This document shows positions 35,174 to 43,926 of a stretch of 64,000 bases of DNA, one piece after another. The stretch spans positions 20,582 through 84,581 of the forward strand of contig NZ_PXYL01000020.1 of the NCBI RefSeq assembly GCF_003012705.1. Direction: 5' to 3'. Below the pieces are notes generated by a model that saw only the letters and a list, made by a program, of their open reading frames with translations, was not told where the DNA came from and did no database searches. Numbering within the stretch: the first letter of the stretch is position 1; each line of letters starts with the position of its first letter. Position numbers and translations under genes: made by a program. Source of the stretch: Pseudaminobacter soli (ex Li et al. 2025). Lineage in GTDB: Bacteria; Pseudomonadota; Alphaproteobacteria; Rhizobiales; Rhizobiaceae.

Positions 35174-37419
35174 GCGGCGTTCCTTTTCGTCACTTCGATT
35201 TCCCTCGAGGCGCCCGTCCCGGTTGCGCTGTCGGAATAGACAGGCATCAGTGCGGCGATGTCGTCCTCCCAGCGCTGGGTGTGCAGCCAGGCATTGTATT
35301 GGCTGGCAACGCCGCGCATGTAGTCCTGGCTGCGGCGGATCGATCGGCGCTCGAAATGATAGAGGCAGGCGGCCGGTTCATAGGCGATCTGCAGACCTAG
35401 TCTCCGGATCTTGAGGCAGAGGTCGCTGTCTTCGTAGTCGCCGATGACATAGTCCTCTGTATATCCGCCGACCCGCTCATAAGTCTCCCTGCGCGTCACA
35501 AGGCATGCGCCCGTGACGCCAGGAACGTTGCGGGCGACCTGTGCTGCCGGATAGCGTCCAGGCATCCCCTTATAGAAGTGGTGATTGAGCCAGATGCCCC
35601 GCTGGTCGCGTCCGAAATAGAGCCCGGCATGCTGCAGCGAGCCGTCCTCGAAGATCAGCTTCGGACCGATGGCGCCGAGTTTCTTTTGTTCGAGAAGGGG
35701 TCGCGCCAGCAACTGGAGCCAGCCCGGTTCGCGCGGCACGACGTCGGAGTTCAGCATCACGAGAACCGTGCCGCGGGCAAAACGCGCGCCCGCGTTGCAG
35801 GCCCGAGCATAGCCGCCATTGCGGTTCATCACGACGAGCTTCATCGGCAGGCCGTGCAGGATGTGCAGCCCGCCCAGCATGTGTTTCGTCTCGTCCTCGA
35901 TCTCGGGGGAATCCAGAACGAAGATGAGTTCGGCATTCTCCGCCAGCCAGGGATCGGTGGCCATGCCGGACAGTTGAAAGCGGAGGAAATCGAGGACCCG
36001 GTAGAGAGGCACCACGACCGAGACGAGCGGCGCCTGTCGAGGCTGGCCATAGTCCTTCGTGTGGTCGACCCCTATGGTTTTGCCTAGCGCATGTTCGACA
36101 CACTGGAGGGCCGGGGCGAGGATGGTCCGGAACGCTTCGTCAACGGCGTGCTGCGGGGGAACGGCGCGCAGGATACAGTTGCGCTGCGCTCCCGGCTCGA
36201 AGGGCTGCGGCTTCGGTACCAGCGGTTTCACTGCACCTGAGGCGAGCCGCAACTGGAAGCGAGGCTGGAGCAGTGGTCCAAGCGGTTTGTCCACCGGAAG
36301 CCAGGCAATGAAGCCCGTCACTTCGGTCTTTGCATTGGTCTTCGCGTCGCGGTTCCAGGCCGGGAACTCGTGCCAATTGGCGTCGAGGGGCAGGACCGCG
36401 CCGTCCTCCCTGAGATAGTCGATGCCTGCAATGGTGAAGGTCGGATCCTTGGTCCAGCCACCGGCGAGCAGTCCGCTCCGCAACGAGAGGGCGATATCGA
36501 CTGCGGCATGCGTCTGCGAGCGCGCGACCTGCCGGGCCGGAAGCGGAGCCCGCAGTTGGAGATTGATTGCAGCGGCCGAGCCGCCGCCGGGCAGGTTTGA
36601 CAGTTGCCGCACGACGAACTCGCGCAGTCCCGCCTCGCCGCGCTGCTCCGCCCACCATTTCTGAAGGCCTGGATAGCGCGGATTACAGTTCGGCAGGTTC
36701 CGGACCGCGACGCCGCCTTTGCCCACGAACATGATGTGAAGCGGCCGAGCAGGCTGCGACGAGCCGAGAATGAAATGGCAGGACTGCCAGCCCCGCTCCG
36801 AACTGTTGCCGACGACAAATTGCGACGGCAGCGGCAGAACGGAACTGGGGCCGATAGCATAGATGGCGCTGATCTCGCCCAACACAGGGCTGATGTCGGT
36901 CTCAACGAGGTAGCGCCCGGGAGCGATCTGGCAGAGGGAATGGGCAAGCCGGGGCACCGGCACCAGGGTGAAGACTGCATCCTCGACGACACTGCTGAAA
37001 AGCTCGTCGCGGGACAGCCGGAACACGCTGCGCCATACGGTCAGGAGATTGTTCAGGAACTTGACGCGGCCCTCGGGCGAGAGGTTGCCCAACAGGAACT
37101 CCACGTCGAGGAGCGGCAGCCGTGCGGCCGGTTGCAGCGCGACTGCCTGCAGCCGGGTTCCGTCCGCAGCGGTAATCTTCGCGTCTTCCGCTTCACTTCC
37201 CGGCTTCATTGCCCACAGCACGCACTGCCCGCCATCGGCCCGCGGCAGTGTCATGCTGACAAGCGGGACCGGCTGCGATTGCATGGCCAGTGTAAATTTG
37301 CCTAAGGCTGGTAGCTGCGCGGGGATGTTCCAGAGCACGACAGCCACCTCCGAGCAAAGCTGGAAGGCCTGCGCAAAGCTGGAACCGCCGCCGGCGACCT
37401 TCGAACGGTCGGACGTCAC
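35170..37419 (-). CDS. wgeB: Large GT2-family glycosyltransferase (wgeB/expE2-like)
   Basis: 749 residues. The N-terminal 430 residues match no named domain. A GT2 domain fills the C-terminus: LVSVVVPLYRVLDFL, GYARACNAGARFARG, VLMLNSDVVPREPGWLQLL with an SD-type DxD equivalent, and VGGYTEDYVIGDYEDSDLC holding the base. Start GTG at 37419 with AAAGGA upstream. It is the first glycan gene after wgeA, with a strong hairpin between them, and it overlaps the methyltransferase gene by 4 bases. Confidence 0.82.
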   Translation of the reverse strand: MTSDRSKVAGGGSSFAQAFQLCSEVAVVLWNIPAQLPALGKFTLAMQSQPVPLVSMTLPRADGGQCVLWAMKPGSEAEDAKITAADGTRLQAVALQPAARLPLLDVEFLLGNLSPEGRVKFLNNLLTVWRSVFRLSRDELFSSVVEDAVFTLVPVPRLAHSLCQIAPGRYLVETDISPVLGEISAIYAIGPSSVLPLPSQFVVGNSSERGWQSCHFILGSSQPARPLHIMFVGKGGVAVRNLPNCNPRYPGLQKWWAEQRGEAGLREFVVRQLSNLPGGGSAAAINLQLRAPLPARQVARSQTHAAVDIALSLRSGLLAGGWTKDPTFTIAGIDYLREDGAVLPLDANWHEFPAWNRDAKTNAKTEVTGFIAWLPVDKPLGPLLQPRFQLRLASGAVKPLVPKPQPFEPGAQRNCILRAVPPQHAVDEAFRTILAPALQCVEHALGKTIGVDHTKDYGQPRQAPLVSVVVPLYRVLDFLRFQLSGMATDPWLAENAELIFVLDSPEIEDETKHMLGGLHILHGLPMKLVVMNRNGGYARACNAGARFARGTVLVMLNSDVVPREPGWLQLLARPLLEQKKLGAIGPKLIFEDGSLQHAGLYFGRDQRGIWLNHHFYKGMPGRYPAAQVARNVPGVTGACLVTRRETYERVGGYTEDYVIGDYEDSDLCLKIRRLGLQIAYEPAACLYHFERRSIRRSQDYMRGVASQYNAWLHTQRWEDDIAALMPVYSDSATGTGASREIEVTKRNAA

Positions 37420-37454
37420 GCGTTGGTCCTTTGGATTGGGTGGAAGGGATACGA

Positions 37455-37486
37455 CGCGCCCTGCGGGAGATGGGGGACAGGGCGCG
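37455..37486 (-). terminator. Strong hairpin between wgeA and wgeB
   Basis: CGCGCCCTG (37455-37463) and CAGGGCGCG (37478-37486) form a perfect 9-bp GC-rich stem with a 14-base loop. It starts 12 bases after the RTX protein stop, without a T-run. A partial terminator or RNA-stability element would let the secreted RTX protein be made in excess over the enzymes downstream. Confidence 0.6.
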
Positions 37487-37497
37487 CCGCGTCAGGC

Positions 37498-38157
37498 TCA
37501 ATGGATCGTGAAATAGTGGTCCGGGTGAGCCTGCATGTCTTTGGCGTCGACGTTCATCAACGTCAGGGTGTCGCCATGACCTAGGTCGATCACGACATTG
37601 CCGCCGACCTTGATGATGCGCGATGCCAGGTCCTCTGGGGAGGTAACATCGAGACCGTTGATGTTCTTCTGGATCTGCAGCATGTCCTCGCCAGGCGTGA
37701 AATCGAGGATGACGTCGTTGCCGCCGCCGCTCTCGAAGACGAATAGGTCAGCGCCCTTGCCGCCGACCAGGATGTCGTCGCCTGCTCCCCCATTGAGGAT
37801 GTCGTTTCCGTCGCCGCCGAACAGGAAGTCGTTACCCCTGCCGCCCATCAGTATGTCGTTTCCGTCGCCGCCCATCAGGATGTCGTCGCCATCGTCACCG
37901 AACAGCACGTCGTCGCCAGGACCGCCGATCAGGATGTCGTTGCCGTTCCCGCCATGGAGGATGTCGTTGCCGTTCCCGCCGAACAGAATGTCGTTTCCAT
38001 CGTCGCCGAACAGCACGTCATCGCCGTCGTCCCCAAAGATTGTGTCATCCCCGTCGCCGCCCTTGATGAAATCATCGCCGCCAAGGCCGCGAATGATGTC
38101 GTCAAAGCGGGTGCCAAACAGGACGTCGTCATATGCGCCGCCTTCCAACGTGGCCAT
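37498..38157 (-). CDS. wgeA: RTX calcium-binding secreted protein (wgeA/expE1-like)
   Basis: 219 residues, no Sec signal peptide. About thirteen glycine-rich nonapeptide repeats (for example LFGGNGNDI, LMGGDGNDI) fill residues 10-140 and would form a calcium-binding parallel beta roll. A short C-terminal part follows (FVFESGGGNDVILDFTPGEDM to PDHYFTIH), which would carry the type I secretion signal. The product should leave the cell through WgdA/WgdB. The ATG at 38157 has an AGGAG-type SD; the frame is open upstream. In S. meliloti the related ExpE1 belongs to the galactoglucan operon. The leader holds a WggR-type operator. Confidence 0.87.
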   Translation of the reverse strand: MATLEGGAYDDVLFGTRFDDIIRGLGGDDFIKGGDGDDTIFGDDGDDVLFGDDGNDILFGGNGNDILHGGNGNDILIGGPGDDVLFGDDGDDILMGGDGNDILMGGRGNDFLFGGDGNDILNGGAGDDILVGGKGADLFVFESGGGNDVILDFTPGEDMLQIQKNINGLDVTSPEDLASRIIKVGGNVVIDLGHGDTLTLMNVDAKDMQAHPDHYFTIH

Positions 38158-38373
38158 CTGCTTCTCCTCTTTGCCGTTTGAATGCGTGCATCGTCGGTGG
38201 GAGCCGAGGATTACGCTGAAGCCATTGTGTAGTGCAAAGGAGAGAAGTGCAACAGGATCCAAAGCATAAAATATTCTTTTTTGATAAAATATTTCCGTCC
38301 GTAAGTAATTCAACACAATTCAACAAGAAAGTATCGAAAGAATATAAAGAGTATAATTGTGGATTGAGCATAA

Positions 38374-38396
38374 ATTGCTTCAAAATTTGAACTAAA
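38374..38396. promoter_or_regulatory. WggR-type operator copy 3 (upstream of wgeA)
   Basis: Centred on GCTTCAA-AAT-TTGAACT, it agrees with the wggR-proximal operator at 18 of 23 positions by eye. Its position is about 220-240 bases upstream of wgeA. Together with the two other copies it defines the likely regulon of the MarR protein. Confidence 0.55.
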
Positions 38397-38416
38397 ATCC
38401 AGGCACGTCCGTTTAA

Positions 38417-38462
38417 TGAGCCACGCGTCACCGGCCCGCGTGCCGGGCCGGCAGAGGGCTCA
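38417..38462 (-). terminator. Nested hairpin after wgdB
   Basis: CCGGCCCG (38431-38438) and CGGGCCGG (38444-38451) form a perfect 8-bp stem with a 5-base loop. Outer arms TGAGCC (38417-38422) and GGCTCA (38457-38462) also pair. It lies about 60-100 bases beyond the wgdB stop. No T-run was seen, so termination may be partial. Confidence 0.55.
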
Positions 38463-38519
38463 TAGGCTTTGGGAAATTTGGGGCCGATACCCGCAAGCCG
38501 AGCTCGCGGCGTGTTGAGG

Positions 38520-39932
38520 CTAGTCTTCCCTGAACGCGCGATTGAAGCTGTCGGCGACAGGAGATACCAGGTAGTCGATCGCTCGGCGCGGCTTGTGCAC
38601 GATTAGCACTTCCGCCGGCATGCCGGGATAGAGGCGCATGTCCGGATTCGCGGCCAGCGAGTCAGGGTCAACTTGCGCTCGCGCGACGAAATAGGCCGCA
38701 TTCGACTTTTCATCGACCGACTGGTCGGCGGCTACATAGGTAACCTTACCTGCCACGGGCAGGTGCGAGCGCTGGTTGTATGCCGTCAGCCGGATCTGCG
38801 CCTGCGAGCCGACCGCGATGCTGGCGATATCGCGCGTGCTGACATGCATCTCGATGAGGAGCGGTTCGCTTTCCGGTACGATATCGAGCAGCGCCTCGCC
38901 GGGGGTCACAGCACTTCCCGGCGTGCGCACACGGATATTGGTGACGATGCCAGCCTGGGGAGAGCGGATCTCAAGGCGGCGCAATACGTCCTTCGCGGCG
39001 ACGATCTTCTCCTCGACATCTGCGAGCTCAAGGCGGGCTGTGGTGATTTCGCCGGCGATGTCCGACTGAAAGTCGCGTTCAATTCCCGTCAGCGTGAGTT
39101 CGGCGCCGGCCTTGGCTTTCACCGCTTGCGCTCTTTGACCGGCAAGTTCGCCGCGCGAGGCTGCGAGTTCGCTGAGTCTTGCTTCGATCTCTATGAGCTT
39201 GGAGCGCTGGGCGAAGCCTTTACCCACCAAGGTTGCGATGGCAGTTCTCTGTTCATTGATGAGATTGATCTGCCGGTCGACGGCTTCGAGCTGGATGGTC
39301 AGGAACTTCGACCGCTCGGCAAATTCCTCGATAGTCGTCAGCTGGACGCCGCTGCGCCCGTCCTTGGACTCGCGGCGCTTTTGGAAGTACGCGCGTTCAG
39401 CCACCATGGCGTCAGAGATTGCAGCGTCGCCACCGCCGCCAAATTCGTCGGGAAAGTTTATCGCCTCGGCGCCGGCCTGCTCCGCCCTTAGCCGCGCCAG
39501 CTTGGCAATCAGGCCGATTCGCCGGCTCTCCAGACCTTGGAGATCGGCGCGGGCCCGCGTGTCCTCGAGCTTTACCAGAAGCTGTCCGGCAGCGACCTGA
39601 TCGCCCTCCTGCACCACGACGCGGCTTAGGACGCCGCCCTCGAAATGACTGACCGTCTTGCGCTTCGAATCGACGATGACCGTACCGCCGGCTACCGAGG
39701 CGCTGCTGAGGTCGGTAAAATACGCCCAGCTGAGAAATCCGCCGAACGACACCAAGATTGTCGTGAACCCTGCGACAACAAGGCGCCGGAGCGGCGAACG
39801 GCCTCTGCCCTCGGCCATCTCCAGCTCCATGGCGGTTACAAGTAGCGGCGTCCGCGGGTGGTGTTCCGGAACATCGGGCCTGCGGACAGGCTGAACCTCG
39901 GTCCGTGCCAACTGCATCGACTTGCGCATCAT
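38520..39932 (-). CDS. wgdB: Type I secretion periplasmic adaptor, HlyD family (wgdB/expD2-like)
   Basis: 470 residues. A membrane segment lies at about residues 51-70 (VVAGFTTILVSFGGFLSWAYF), then a lipoyl-like half (GGTVIVDSKRKTVSHFEGGVL), a long coiled-coil hairpin (about residues 110-300), and the second lipoyl half (EIRSPQAGIVTNIRVRTPG). It bridges the inner-membrane ABC transporter to an outer-membrane TolC-like channel not present here. The ATG at 39932 overlaps the wgdA stop (ATGA). The related PrsE works in the same way in rhizobia. Confidence 0.9.
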   Translation of the reverse strand: MMRKSMQLARTEVQPVRRPDVPEHHPRTPLLVTAMELEMAEGRGRSPLRRLVVAGFTTILVSFGGFLSWAYFTDLSSASVAGGTVIVDSKRKTVSHFEGGVLSRVVVQEGDQVAAGQLLVKLEDTRARADLQGLESRRIGLIAKLARLRAEQAGAEAINFPDEFGGGGDAAISDAMVAERAYFQKRRESKDGRSGVQLTTIEEFAERSKFLTIQLEAVDRQINLINEQRTAIATLVGKGFAQRSKLIEIEARLSELAASRGELAGQRAQAVKAKAGAELTLTGIERDFQSDIAGEITTARLELADVEEKIVAAKDVLRRLEIRSPQAGIVTNIRVRTPGSAVTPGEALLDIVPESEPLLIEMHVSTRDIASIAVGSQAQIRLTAYNQRSHLPVAGKVTYVAADQSVDEKSNAAYFVARAQVDPDSLAANPDMRLYPGMPAEVLIVHKPRRAIDYLVSPVADSFNRAFRED

Positions 39933-41698
39933 GATGCCACAACCTCGCGCGAAGATTGAGCGGACGTCATCGAAGCAACCACATCCGTGCGCTCTCCGAA
40001 CTGGGTGATGCGCCCGTTTTCCAGGACCAGCAGTTTGTCCGCGACCTCCATGATTGTCGGCCTGTGGGCGATCATCACGACAATGGCGCCGTCGTCACGG
40101 GCCTTTTCGATCGCGCGGACGAGCGCGCGCTCGCCGATGGCATCGAGATTGGCGTTCGGCTCATCCAGCACGATCAAGCGGGGGCGGTCGTAGAGGCAGC
40201 GGGCAAGTGCGATGCGCTGCCTCTGTCCGCCCGAAAGCGTCAGGTGGCCGTCGCCGACCGGCGTGTCGTAGCCCAGGGGGAGGCGGCCGATCATGTCGTG
40301 GACATCCGCCAGCCGAGCGGCCTCGAGCACCCTGTGCGGGTCGCCGTCTTCCATGCGCGAGATGTTGTCCCGGATCGTCCCTTCAAGCAGCGAAACCGAT
40401 TGCGGAAGATAGCCGGCTATGCGGCCGAAGGAGCCGCGCTCCCAGAGATAGACATTGTTACCGTCCAGGAAGATGCCGCCGGAAGTGGGCTTGATGACGC
40501 CGACGAGCAGCCGCGCCACCGTCGATTTACCCGCCGCGGAGGGGCCGACCAACCCCAGCACCTCGCCGGGGGAAAGGGAAAAGGAAATGCCCTTGATGAT
40601 CGGCACGTCCATGCCCGGCGCCGCGTATACCAGCTTGTCGACGACGAGGTCGCCGTGTGAATGCGGCGTCGGCATGGCCTGGCGCACCGCCAGGTCCTCG
40701 TTCAGGGCCGTCTCGAGCCGACGCCAGCCGGCGATTGCCAGGACCCATTGCCGCCAGTTCTCGATAATGGAATCGAAGGGCACGAGCAGCCGGCCGACAA
40801 GGATGCTTGAGGCCATCATGGCGCCGGGGCTGACTTCCTGTTCCAGCACGAGCAGTGCGCCCGTTGCGAGCGTCACGGTCTGGATGATGTAGCGGAGCAC
40901 GCGGGTGATTGATGACATCGCCTTGCTCCTGCTTCCGCCACTTTCAAGCGCTTCCAGCGAATGCATCTGGGCGCCGCGCCATCGCCGCGCCAGCGCCGGT
41001 AACATGCCCATCGCCTCGATCGCCTCCGCGTGGCGAAGTGATGCGGCAATTTTCGACACTGATTCGATGTTGGCTTGGCTTGCCTCTTTCACGAGTTGAC
41101 GCGTGAGCAGGTCTGTAACCACACCGCAGCACAGCAGCAGTGCCACCGAAATCGTGCCAACCACGCCGAATAAGGGATGCAGCAGAAACAGGGCGCCCAG
41201 AAAGATCGGCGACCAGGCGGCATCGAGGGGAGCGCTGACGGCCGGCGAGGTGAGGAAGCCGCGCAGGTCCGACAGGTCCCTAAGGGACTGCGTTGCGCGG
41301 GAAACCCCCTGGTTGACGGAGGCCTGAACGGCGGCCGTCAGGAGCGGCAGGTTCAGCCACCGCGTCACGGCGCTGGCCATCGCCTGGAACGAAAGGGCAC
41401 GGATGAAGTCAAGCACGCCGCTGACCATCAGGGCGCCGACCGCCAGGACCGCCAGCATGACGAGGGAATCGATGCTCTGGCTGTTCAGTACCCGTTCGTG
41501 TACCTGCAGCATGAACAGGGGCATCGTCAGCTGCAGCAAGTTGATGCAGGCACTCAGCAAGGCTGCATATAGGAGCGTCACGGCAAACACACGCCTCGCC
41601 TGCAAAACCAGCAACCTCGGATTGAGCGTCCCATTTTGGGCCACAACCGACCCATTTTGGCCCTTGCCAACTGGGTTTTTTCGAACAGTATCAAGCAT
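39929..41698 (-). CDS. wgdA: Type I secretion ABC permease/ATPase (wgdA/expD1-like)
   Basis: 589 residues. A six-segment membrane domain at about residues 30-300 is fused to an ATPase: Walker A GPSAAGKST near residue 386, signature LSGGQRQRIAL near 487, Walker B LIVLDEPNANLD near 510, H-loop IAHRPT. There is no N-terminal peptidase domain, which marks the PrtD/PrsD class that exports RTX-type proteins with a C-terminal signal. The likely cargo is WgeA. It is divergent from wggR, sharing an intergenic operator. Confidence 0.92.
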   Translation of the reverse strand: MLDTVRKNPVGKGQNGSVVAQNGTLNPRLLVLQARRVFAVTLLYAALLSACINLLQLTMPLFMLQVHERVLNSQSIDSLVMLAVLAVGALMVSGVLDFIRALSFQAMASAVTRWLNLPLLTAAVQASVNQGVSRATQSLRDLSDLRGFLTSPAVSAPLDAAWSPIFLGALFLLHPLFGVVGTISVALLLCCGVVTDLLTRQLVKEASQANIESVSKIAASLRHAEAIEAMGMLPALARRWRGAQMHSLEALESGGSRSKAMSSITRVLRYIIQTVTLATGALLVLEQEVSPGAMMASSILVGRLLVPFDSIIENWRQWVLAIAGWRRLETALNEDLAVRQAMPTPHSHGDLVVDKLVYAAPGMDVPIIKGISFSLSPGEVLGLVGPSAAGKSTVARLLVGVIKPTSGGIFLDGNNVYLWERGSFGRIAGYLPQSVSLLEGTIRDNISRMEDGDPHRVLEAARLADVHDMIGRLPLGYDTPVGDGHLTLSGGQRQRIALARCLYDRPRLIVLDEPNANLDAIGERALVRAIEKARDDGAIVVMIAHRPTIMEVADKLLVLENGRITQFGERTDVVASMTSAQSSREVVAS

Positions 41699-41848
41699 GG
41701 GCGATTTGGCCTGGGGCTACCGTGTTTAATGATTTGAAGGTGTTATCTGCGTCGCATGCAGAATGTATTGCAATATCTCTGTCGTCAGTGTGACACAACA
41801 ATGATGGCACAAACAAGAGCGGGGTCTTTGGGTGGGGTGTTGTTTAAG

Positions 41849-41871
41849 TTTACTTCAAGTTTTGAAGTAAA
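41849..41871. promoter_or_regulatory. WggR-type operator copy 1 (between wgdA and wggR)
   Basis: TTTACTTCAA-GTT-TTGAAGTAAA is a perfect 10-bp inverted repeat with a 3-base centre. It stands 21 bases before the MarR gene and 150 bases upstream of the divergent wgdA start. MarR proteins bind such palindromes. In S. meliloti ExpG/WggR acts at the matching intergenic region. Confidence 0.75.
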
Positions 41872-41892
41872 TTATCAAGAAAGGAGAGAGGG

Positions 41893-42462
41893 ATGACTGA
41901 AGGACTTCTCCACCCGTCCATGGGTTTGGAAGATGCAGTTTTACTACGGAATGGGGGCGATAGACTGCGCGTCGTCCCTGACGAGCCGCGCCGTGACCAG
42001 CACAGCGACGCTCCGCAGGCCTCATGTTTCGACCTGGCTCGTCTGCTAGATCGGTCCAGCCGGCGCTTCTCGGGCCTGATAAGCGCGGAGCTTACGCGGT
42101 TGGGCGTCGACGACATCGGACCTGCCCAGGTGATGGTTCTGTTGGCCATCGGCGATACTGAGCTCTCGGTCGGCGAACTGCTCGATCGCGGCAACTATGT
42201 AGGCTCGAACATCTCGTACTATCTGAAGCAGCTGACCGAAGGCGACTACATCGCTCGTGTCACCTCCCAGCGCGACAAGCGCTCGGCCCGAATCAGGCTG
42301 ACGGAGAAGGGCAGGCAGCTCTGTGCCGACCTGAAGGAAGCGGCGAAGGCCTTCGAGCGCACCTTTTGTGTCGAGCAGGACTTGCAGGATCTGGCGGTCG
42401 CCTTCCAGGCGCTGCACCGCCTCGAGTTGATGTGGGCCAATGCTGCGCGCTTCGGTGCCTGA
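41893..42462 (+). CDS. wggR: MarR family regulator of galactoglucan genes (wggR/expG-like)
   Basis: 189 residues. The winged-helix core lies at about residues 45-150: IGPAQVMVLLAIGDTELSVGELLDRGNYVGSNISYYLKQL (recognition helix), then wing DKRSARIRLTEKGRQL. A polar N-terminal tail of about 40 residues precedes it. In S. meliloti the homologous ExpG/WggR activates the exp/wg genes. A GGAGAGAGGG SD precedes the ATG. Three operator-like palindromes around the locus fit this protein. Confidence 0.9.
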   Translation: MTEGLLHPSMGLEDAVLLRNGGDRLRVVPDEPRRDQHSDAPQASCFDLARLLDRSSRRFSGLISAELTRLGVDDIGPAQVMVLLAIGDTELSVGELLDRGNYVGSNISYYLKQLTEGDYIARVTSQRDKRSARIRLTEKGRQLCADLKEAAKAFERTFCVEQDLQDLAVAFQALHRLELMWANAARFGA

Positions 42463-42505
42463 GGTGCGCCTGAAGGACAGCTCGGGGCTGCGGAGCTAGC
42501 CAGGC

Positions 42506-43726
42506 ATGCATGTAGCATTCGTGCACCGGCGCGGCTTCGGCCAATTCGCCGCCCTCGCCGCACATCTGGCGAAGGCGGGGAACGAGGTGAGCCTTGTCGC
42601 CGAAGCGGTGGACCAGCGGATCCCGTCGGTTCGTGTCGTACGGCATCGGTCGGAGGCGGGTCCGCGGGCGCATCCGCTGATGGCCCGCCATCTCGGCATA
42701 CCCGATCACCATGTTCGGATCGGGCACCGTGTCGCCGAGACCTTCGACGCGATGGTGCGCCAGGGCCAAAGCCCGGACATCGTCATCGGGCACATCGGCT
42801 GGGGCAGCATGATGTTCGTGAAGGACGTGCTGCCGCGTGTGCCTGCACTCGGCTATTGCGAATTCTTCTATCGGGCCGAGGGGGCGGATGTCGGATTTGC
42901 CCCTGATGATCAGCCCGATCTGGAGACGCGCAAACGGCTCAGGCTTCGCAACATGGCCCAGCTCATTTCGCTGGACGCGCTGGAGGGCGGCTTAAGTCCA
43001 ACCCAGTGGCAGAGGAGTGTTTATCCGGCCGATGCGCGAGCGCGCATCACTGTGTGCCATGAGGGGGTGGACACGCGGCGCTTCCGCCCAGATCCGGCGG
43101 CTTGCTTGAAGCTTCCGGACGGGCGCGTGCTCAAGGCCGGCAGTCCGCCCATTGTCACATTCGTCGCACGCGACCTGGAGCCCTATCGCGGCTTCCCGCA
43201 GGCACTGGAGGCGGTGTCCAAGGTCGTCAGGAAACATCCCGATGCCTTGTTCATCTTTGTTGGCGGCGACGGCGTGAGCTATGGAACGCCGCCACCTGGC
43301 GGGGGAGCGTGGAAGGAGCACCTTCTCGCATCGCTGGATCTCCCAATAGACAGAGTGCTTTTCCCCGGCGTGATCCCGCACCCGGTCTTGCGTCAGCTTT
43401 TTCAGATTTCCGCGGCTCACGTCTATCTGACCTACCCCTTCGTCCTTTCCTGGTCGGTCCTGGAGGCGATGGCCTGCGGCGCTCTCGTCATCGCGTCCGA
43501 CACTGCGCCCGTCCAGGAGGTCATCTCCTCGGGGCACAACGGCATCCTGGTGCCGTTCTTCGACACGGATGCTCTCGCCGAATCCATCCTGGAGGCGTTG
43601 AAAAGCCCGGACAGCTTCGCCGAGCTGCGGAACGCCGCGCGCCGAACGATCGAGCAGCGCTTCCGGCAGGACGAGTGCATCGCAAGCCAGACTGCTCTGA
43701 TCGGAAGAATGATGCGGGCGGATTGA
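42506..43726 (+). CDS. wgcA: GT4-family glycosyltransferase (wgcA/expC-like)
   Basis: 406 residues, GT-B fold. It has GFGQFAALAAHLAKAGNEVSL at the N-terminus, EGVDTRRFRPD after the linker, then FVARDLEPYRGFPQALEAV and SWSVLEAMACGALVIASDTAPVQEV with the GT4 acidic motif. It lies 44 bases after wggR on the same strand, just as expC follows expG in S. meliloti. The operator before wgaA lies 32 bases after its stop. Confidence 0.88.
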   Translation: MHVAFVHRRGFGQFAALAAHLAKAGNEVSLVAEAVDQRIPSVRVVRHRSEAGPRAHPLMARHLGIPDHHVRIGHRVAETFDAMVRQGQSPDIVIGHIGWGSMMFVKDVLPRVPALGYCEFFYRAEGADVGFAPDDQPDLETRKRLRLRNMAQLISLDALEGGLSPTQWQRSVYPADARARITVCHEGVDTRRFRPDPAACLKLPDGRVLKAGSPPIVTFVARDLEPYRGFPQALEAVSKVVRKHPDALFIFVGGDGVSYGTPPPGGGAWKEHLLASLDLPIDRVLFPGVIPHPVLRQLFQISAAHVYLTYPFVLSWSVLEAMACGALVIASDTAPVQEVISSGHNGILVPFFDTDALAESILEALKSPDSFAELRNAARRTIEQRFRQDECIASQTALIGRMMRAD

Positions 43727-43758
43727 ACTGCCGCCGAGCATACGCAGTTTGCGCGAAT

Positions 43759-43781
43759 ATTACTTCAAGTTTTTAAGTATA
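43759..43781. promoter_or_regulatory. WggR-type operator copy 2 (upstream of wgaA)
   Basis: Reads TTACTTCAA-GTT-TTTAAGTAT at its core and agrees with the wggR-proximal operator at 20 of 23 positions by eye. It stands about 146 bases before the wgaA start. Its presence marks the beginning of a separate transcription unit for the wga genes. Confidence 0.65.
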
Positions 43782-43875
43782 GTTTGCGGGATTTACTCCC
43801 GTATTTTTGTTGTTGTCTGAAGAAATATTTATTGATAGGTGTCTATTCGATTGAATGCCAAGGCGTTCTTGAGAT

Positions 43876-43892
43876 CGATTGCCAGTCAATCG
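43876..43892. promoter_or_regulatory. Second dyad in the wgaA leader
   Basis: CGATTG-CCAGT-CAATCG is a perfect 6-bp inverted repeat, 34 bases before the wgaA start. It may be an RNA hairpin in the leader or a site for another regulator; its sequence is unlike the WggR operators. Confidence 0.35.
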
Positions 43893-43926
43893 TTTCAATG
43901 TGCAATGCTATTATTGAGGATTTTGC

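Larger units (their letters stand above)
38158..38519. other. Leader/intergenic region between wgdB and wgeA
   Basis: 362 bases without a gene. It holds the hairpin at 38417-38462 after the wgdB stop, a WggR-type operator copy (38374-38396), and a strongly AT-rich tract (38220-38400) before the wgeA start. The AT-rich tract should contain the wgeA promoter, reading leftward. Confidence 0.6.

Noticed and set aside
37800..38060. Tandem 27-base DNA repeats looking like a repeat array.
   Set aside because: Explained by the nonapeptide repeats of the RTX protein; no spacers, so not a CRISPR array.
37598..38269. Plus-strand frame of 223 codons rich in Ser and Pro opposite the RTX gene.
   Set aside because: It is the antisense image of the glycine/aspartate repeats and has no independent features.
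38173..38316. Upstream extension of the RTX gene from an ATG at 38316.
   Set aside because: The extension has no signal sequence, and an AGGAG-type SD stands before the ATG at 38157.
41780..41815. Possible PHO box before wgdA, since galactoglucan is phosphate-controlled in S. meliloti.
   Set aside because: Only one half-site partly fits and the second does not; not strong enough to report as a feature.
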